DNA of 17,943 nt, taken from the NCBI GenBank assembly GCA_905214825.1, contig CAJMNV010000024.1:1-17943 (forward strand). The letters run 5' to 3'. Positions 15,154 to 17,943 of this stretch are shown here, piece after piece. Every line of letters starts with the position of its first letter. The stretch's first letter is position 1. This stretch comes from an uncultured bacterium (GTDB lineage Bacteria > Bacillota > Clostridia > Lachnospirales > Anaerotignaceae). The notes beneath the pieces were generated by a model. The model was not told where the DNA came from. It made no database searches and worked only from the letters and a program-made list of their open reading frames with translations. A program made the translations under genes and the position numbers.

Positions 15154-15187
15154 AAAAAGGCGTCCGTAACAATCACAGACGCCTTTT
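15154..15187 (-). terminator. Intrinsic terminator after jag
   Basis: On the minus strand AAAAGGCGTC (15187-15178) pairs with GACGCCTTTT (15164-15155) across a 13-base loop and ends in five T. It falls between jag and mnmE and divides the right block into two transcription units. Confidence 0.85.
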
Positions 15188-15196
15188 GGATAATCA

Positions 15197-15886
15197 TTAT
15201 TCTGCTTTTTCTGTTTCTTCCGGACGTTCCACTTTTTTATAATCTTTGTATTCTTTATTGCTGTTTTTGCTTTTTAATGCAATCACAACATTTCGGAACG
15301 GTTCTTCGCCTTCGCTAAATGTGGTAACATATCTGTCATTTTGCAATGCGGAGTGTATAATTCTTCTTTCGTAGGGATTCATGGGTTCCAAAACCACATT
15401 TTTCTTTGTGTGTTTTGCTTTTTTTGCCAAATTCAAAGCCAATGTTTCCAGTGTTTCTTTTCTTCTTTGGCGATAATTTTCTGTATCCAGCATGACACTG
15501 ATATAAGAAGGACTTGTTTTATTTACCACCAAATTCACCAAATACTGCAATGCATCTAATGTTTGCCCTCTTTTGCCAATCAAAATACCCATATCTTCGC
15601 CACTCAAATCAATGAGTAGTTGTTTTTCTTGTACTTTTGTATTGATTTTGATAATCAATCCCATAGATAAAAAGACTTCTTTCAAAAAATTTTCTGCAAT
15701 TTTTTCTGCATTAAAATTCTTTTTGACCAGTACCACAGCATCTTTTGCACCAAACATACCCAAAAAACCTTTGGAGCCTTCGTCCAAAATGGTGATACTC
15801 ACATCTTCTTTGTCTGCCTGCAATTGTGCCAATGCTGCCGCCACAGCTTCGTCTACGGTTTTACCACTTTTTTTGATTTCTTCCAT
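15197..15886 (-). CDS. jag: Jag/KhpB RNA-binding protein (SpoIIIJ-associated)
   Basis: A 229-residue cytosolic RNA-binding protein of the Jag/KhpB family, linked in other Firmicutes to elongation, division and YidC-associated functions. The Jag N-terminal domain has KGFLGMFG at 39-46. A KH domain with the GKRG loop at 104-107 (GILIGKRGQTLDALQYLVN) follows. The R3H domain has YERRIIH at 172-178 and the family's MNPYERR. The charged C-terminal tail (RPEETEKAE) extends slightly beyond the R3H domain. ATG 15886 begins 3 bases after the yidC stop, with GAGGGGG inside the yidC end as ribosome-binding site, which implies coupling. A terminator follows. Confidence 0.96.
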   Translation of the reverse strand: MEEIKKSGKTVDEAVAAALAQLQADKEDVSITILDEGSKGFLGMFGAKDAVVLVKKNFNAEKIAENFLKEVFLSMGLIIKINTKVQEKQLLIDLSGEDMGILIGKRGQTLDALQYLVNLVVNKTSPSYISVMLDTENYRQRRKETLETLALNLAKKAKHTKKNVVLEPMNPYERRIIHSALQNDRYVTTFSEGEEPFRNVVIALKSKNSNKEYKDYKKVERPEETEKAE

Positions 15887-15889
15887 AGA

Positions 15890-16921
15890 TTATAACGCCC
15901 CCTCAGCCAATTTCTTGCTGTAAACTTTACGCAGGAATACCTGCTGCAATATACCAAATATATTACTGATTGTCCAATATACACCCAAACCTGCGGGAAC
16001 ATTGATGCAGAAGAACGCCATCATAATTGGCATAAAATACAACATTGTTTTATTCATGCTATTTGTCATTGCTGCTGCTTGTTCGTTGACTGCATTTGCA
16101 GCAGGATTTGTCATTGCCATCATAATTTTAGACTGCAAAAATGTTGTGACACCTGCTGCCACAGGTACTAACACACTAGGAAATGCTAAACCACTACGGC
16201 TAACCAAAGGAATGGTTAAGAATGTTTCAATCGTATCTTTGGTATCCAACAAAGGTAATAATGCACTACCATTATCACCCAATGTTTGTACAATGGTCTG
16301 CCAATCATCAGCTTTGATATTGGCAACCAACATCACCACATCATTGACATTACTCATTTCTAGTGTACCCAAATTTTTATAAGTATCTACAAGATGTTGT
16401 GCATAGGGTGCAAATACATCCATACGCAGTTGTGCCGGAATATCAATAATGACATTTGCAATATCTGTATAATTTTGTCCAATCACATCAACATAGGCAT
16501 AAGCATTTTGGAAAATATAGTACAATGCATACAATATAGGTAATTGCACTAGCAAAGGCAAGCAACCGCCCATCAAATGCACACCGTTTTTTTTCTGGAA
16601 ATCTTGTAATTCCAAAGCCATTTTTTGTTGAGAAAGTGTATCTGTTTTTCCTTTGTATTTATCTCTAATTTTGTTCATTTCCGGTTGTAACTGCTGCATC
16701 TTAAAAGAAGATTTTTGCTGCTTCATCATCAACGGGAACAATATTAATTTCACAATCAATGTAAAAACGATAATGGCAATCCCCAATGCCCCTGCACTGA
16801 CACTACTATAAATGCCATTAAACAACATATTATAGAATTTACCCAAAAACATAGCGATTGGCTCAAAAATCCCTGGTTCTCTTGCCATACGCATGGTAGA
16901 CAACAACATCAATTCATTCAC
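15890..16921 (-). CDS. yidC: YidC/OxaA/SpoIIIJ membrane-protein insertase
   Basis: The insertase of membrane proteins, with or without Sec. Its 343 residues exceed the ~260 of B. subtilis SpoIIIJ. TM1 (about 46-66, with FTLIVKLILFPLMMK) holds K58 where B. subtilis has the groove arginine. A charged cytosolic hairpin follows (KMQQLQPEMNKIRDKYKGKTD). LPLLVQLPILYALYYIF forms TM2. A ~100-residue external segment (about 155-255) lies before TM3 and TM4-5, which contain MPIMMAFFCINVPAGLGVYWTISNIFGILQQ, the family signature. There is no lipobox or cleavable signal at the N-terminus. The start is GTG 16921, with AGGAGG 7 bases upstream. It lies 54 bases after yidD and just before jag, the standard order. 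Confidence 0.95.
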   Translation of the reverse strand: MNELMLLSTMRMAREPGIFEPIAMFLGKFYNMLFNGIYSSVSAGALGIAIIVFTLIVKLILFPLMMKQQKSSFKMQQLQPEMNKIRDKYKGKTDTLSQQKMALELQDFQKKNGVHLMGGCLPLLVQLPILYALYYIFQNAYAYVDVIGQNYTDIANVIIDIPAQLRMDVFAPYAQHLVDTYKNLGTLEMSNVNDVVMLVANIKADDWQTIVQTLGDNGSALLPLLDTKDTIETFLTIPLVSRSGLAFPSVLVPVAAGVTTFLQSKIMMAMTNPAANAVNEQAAAMTNSMNKTMLYFMPIMMAFFCINVPAGLGVYWTISNIFGILQQVFLRKVYSKKLAEGAL

Positions 16922-16975
16922 TTTTTTGCCTCCTTAAAAATTCATCAAATATGAGAATTCTTTTTCAAAAAAATA

Positions 16976-17188
16976 TTATGGTACTGGATCATAGCCGCCT
17001 TCATGAAATGGGTGGCATTTTAACAAACGCCGTACAGCCAAATAACCACCCTTGACTGCACCATATTTTGTAATTGCTTCATAAGCATAACGGGAACAAG
17101 TAGGCGTAAAACGACAATGTGGTCCAATATAGGGAGAAATCCCTAACTGATACAAACGAATAAGAAATAAAAAAATTTTTTTCATCAT
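16976..17188 (-). CDS. yidD: Membrane protein insertion efficiency factor YidD
   Basis: A 70-residue protein of the haemolysin/YidD family, which helps YidC-dependent insertion. The conserved cysteine-rich core is present: GPHCRFTPTCSRYAYEAI near 22-39, the family's most conserved block. RRLLKCHPFHEGGYDPVP completes the C-terminus with the third invariant cysteine, histidines and PVP. The N-terminal hydrophobic residues form an amphipathic or short membrane-associated helix. Two ATGs stand in tandem (17188 and 17185); the first gives the quoted length. The ribosome-binding site is weak (only AGGATTGAG at long range), and rnpA ends 12 bases upstream, so expression may rely on coupling. Confidence 0.96.
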   Translation of the reverse strand: MMKKIFLFLIRLYQLGISPYIGPHCRFTPTCSRYAYEAITKYGAVKGGYLAVRRLLKCHPFHEGGYDPVP

Positions 17189-17200
17189 TAAAAAATCATC

Positions 17201-17557
17201 TCAATCCTTTTTGGCTGCATCTAAACGCAAGAAATTATGTTTTTTCATCAAATGCCGCAAAGCATCCTGCACTTCCCAATAAGAGGCTTCATTGCAAGAC
17301 ACACGAGCAATCACCACAATATCAAACCCTTGTTTACACTGTGGTTCCAAACTACGGTAGCTTTCCCGAATCAATCGGGTAACATGAGAGCGAACAACAC
17401 TCTTTCCCACTTTTTTGCTGACCGATATGCCCAAACGGTTTTTTTGTGTGCCGTTTTTAATGATATAAAACACCAAATAACGGTTGGCAAAGGATTTGCC
17501 TTTTTGATATACATACCGAAACTGAAAATTCTTTTTCAGGGATTGTGTAAAGAGCAT
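17201..17557 (-). CDS. rnpA: Ribonuclease P protein component
   Basis: The protein subunit of RNase P, which helps the RNA remove 5' leaders from pre-tRNAs. From ATG 17555-17557 it is 118 residues, the usual length, with AAAAGGAG 8 bases upstream; a longer frame from 17611 adds 18 residues, passing through the hairpin after rpmH. Family features: FRYVYQKGKSFANRYLVFYI, then RLGISVSKKVGKSVVRSHVTRLIRESYR and DIVVIARV. The normal 'RNR' motif appears as RSH (R before S-H-V-T-R), a substitution worth comparing with relatives. It lies between rpmH and yidD in the standard order. Confidence 0.95.
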   Translation of the reverse strand: MLFTQSLKKNFQFRYVYQKGKSFANRYLVFYIIKNGTQKNRLGISVSKKVGKSVVRSHVTRLIRESYRSLEPQCKQGFDIVVIARVSCNEASYWEVQDALRHLMKKHNFLRLDAAKKD

Positions 17558-17601
17558 GGTTCTCTCTCCTTTTCTTTGTCCGAAATATGCCAATGACGAA
17601 C

Positions 17602-17624
17602 AAAAGGCCACATTCTGCGGCCTT
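17602..17624 (-). terminator. Weak terminator or attenuator between rpmH and rnpA
   Basis: On the minus strand AAGGCCGCA pairs with TGTGGCCTT (9 bp including one G-U) across GAA, followed by only TTTTG. It may let a fraction of transcripts through to rnpA and so favour rpmH. Confidence 0.6.
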
Positions 17625-17649
17625 AATTTACTCTGGTATAAATCGAAAA

Positions 17650-17784
17650 TTATGCGGATAATACTTTTCTGCCTTTTCTTCTTCTTGCAGCCAGCACTTT
17701 TCTGCCGTTTGCTGTTCTCATTCTTTTTCTGAAGCCATGTTCTCTGCTTCTTTGTCTTTTTTTAGGTTGGAATGTCATTTTCAT
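17650..17784 (-). CDS. rpmH: 50S ribosomal protein L34
   Basis: The 44-residue ribosomal protein L34 of the large subunit, read on the minus strand from ATG 17784 to TAA 17650. The product is extremely basic and matches L34 closely: MKMTFQPKKRQRSREHGF, then RKRMRTANGRKVLA, and the end RRRKGRKVLSA. It has AGGAGGTG 8 bases upstream of the ATG. A near-consensus promoter precedes it, as expected for a highly expressed ribosomal protein gene. It is the first gene of the rpmH-rnpA-yidD-yidC-jag unit, and dnaA normally lies just beyond the right edge. Confidence 0.98.
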   Translation of the reverse strand: MKMTFQPKKRQRSREHGFRKRMRTANGRKVLAARRRKGRKVLSA

Positions 17785-17817
17785 TGTCGATGCACCTCCT
17801 TTATACGATATCATGAC

Positions 17818-17833
17818 TGCTCATTTATGAGCA
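17818..17833 (-). repeat. 5' leader hairpin of rpmH
   Basis: A perfect inverted repeat TGCTCAT/ATGAGCA (17818-17824 with 17827-17833) with a two-base spacer lies at the predicted transcript 5' end, about 35 bases upstream of the start codon. It may stabilise the mRNA 5' end or be an operator. Confidence 0.5.
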
Positions 17834-17841
17834 CTGCTACT

Positions 17842-17870
17842 ATTATAGTAAAAAAGCCTGTACTCGTCAA
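17842..17870 (-). promoter_or_regulatory. rpmH promoter (TTGACG-17-TATAAT)
   Basis: On the minus strand -35 TTGACG (17865-17870), 17-base spacer, -10 TATAAT (17842-17847); predicted start near 17835. It is the best promoter in the right block and drives rpmH and downstream genes. Confidence 0.92.
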
Positions 17871-17943
17871 GAAAAAAATTCATTACAAACAGTGCAAATC
17901 ACGGGTTTTTTCTAAAATTTGTTTTTCCATAGCAAAACAAAAA

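Overview
This window is an AT-rich stretch of a Firmicutes (Bacillota) chromosome, most likely class Clostridia; I cannot name the genus from sequence alone. Three things support this: the canonical origin-proximal gene set, A/G-rich Shine-Dalgarno sites (AAGGAGG type) at most starts, and a T-box-controlled serS next to a parB-DUF4446 pair, a common clostridial arrangement. I see no insertion sequence, prophage or CRISPR array.

Left block (1-5851, + strand): the 3' end of parA (soj), then parB (spo0J), a membrane-anchored DUF4446 protein, a Cof-type HAD phosphatase, a T-box leader with serS, tRNA-Ser(GCU), and a hypothetical membrane protein whose reading frame carries an in-frame TGA. Between and partly inside DUF4446 and the HAD gene is a dense cluster of DnaA-box sequences. 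On the minus strand between the HAD gene and the serS leader is a GC-rich three-hairpin element ending in a U-tract, which I read as an unclassified small RNA.

Middle (5878-8196): a secreted SIMPL-domain protein and an ArsC/Spx-family protein on the minus strand, then a D-2-hydroxyacid dehydrogenase on the plus strand that converges on the right block.

Right block (8207-17784, all minus strand, read right to left): rpmH, rnpA, yidD, yidC, jag/khpB, mnmE, a MATE efflux pump, mnmG, a small unknown protein, rsmG and a second ParB-family gene, noc. This is the classic order beside dnaA/oriC in Firmicutes, with two insertions (the MATE gene between mnmE and mnmG, the unknown gene between mnmG and rsmG). 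rpmH is too short for most ORF listings but is complete and has a strong promoter.

How it fits together: the window holds a chromosome-segregation module (ParA, ParB, Noc), translation genes (L34, RNase P protein, tRNA-modifying MnmE/MnmG, 16S methylase RsmG, SerRS, tRNA-Ser), and membrane biogenesis (YidC, YidD). In the usual Firmicutes layout parA-parB follow noc in the same direction. Here they are about 7 kb away and point the opposite way, so the origin-proximal region appears to have been rearranged. Together with the DnaA-box array inside the displaced block, this is the most interesting feature of the window: a candidate second or split origin element, or a DnaA-titration or regulation site.
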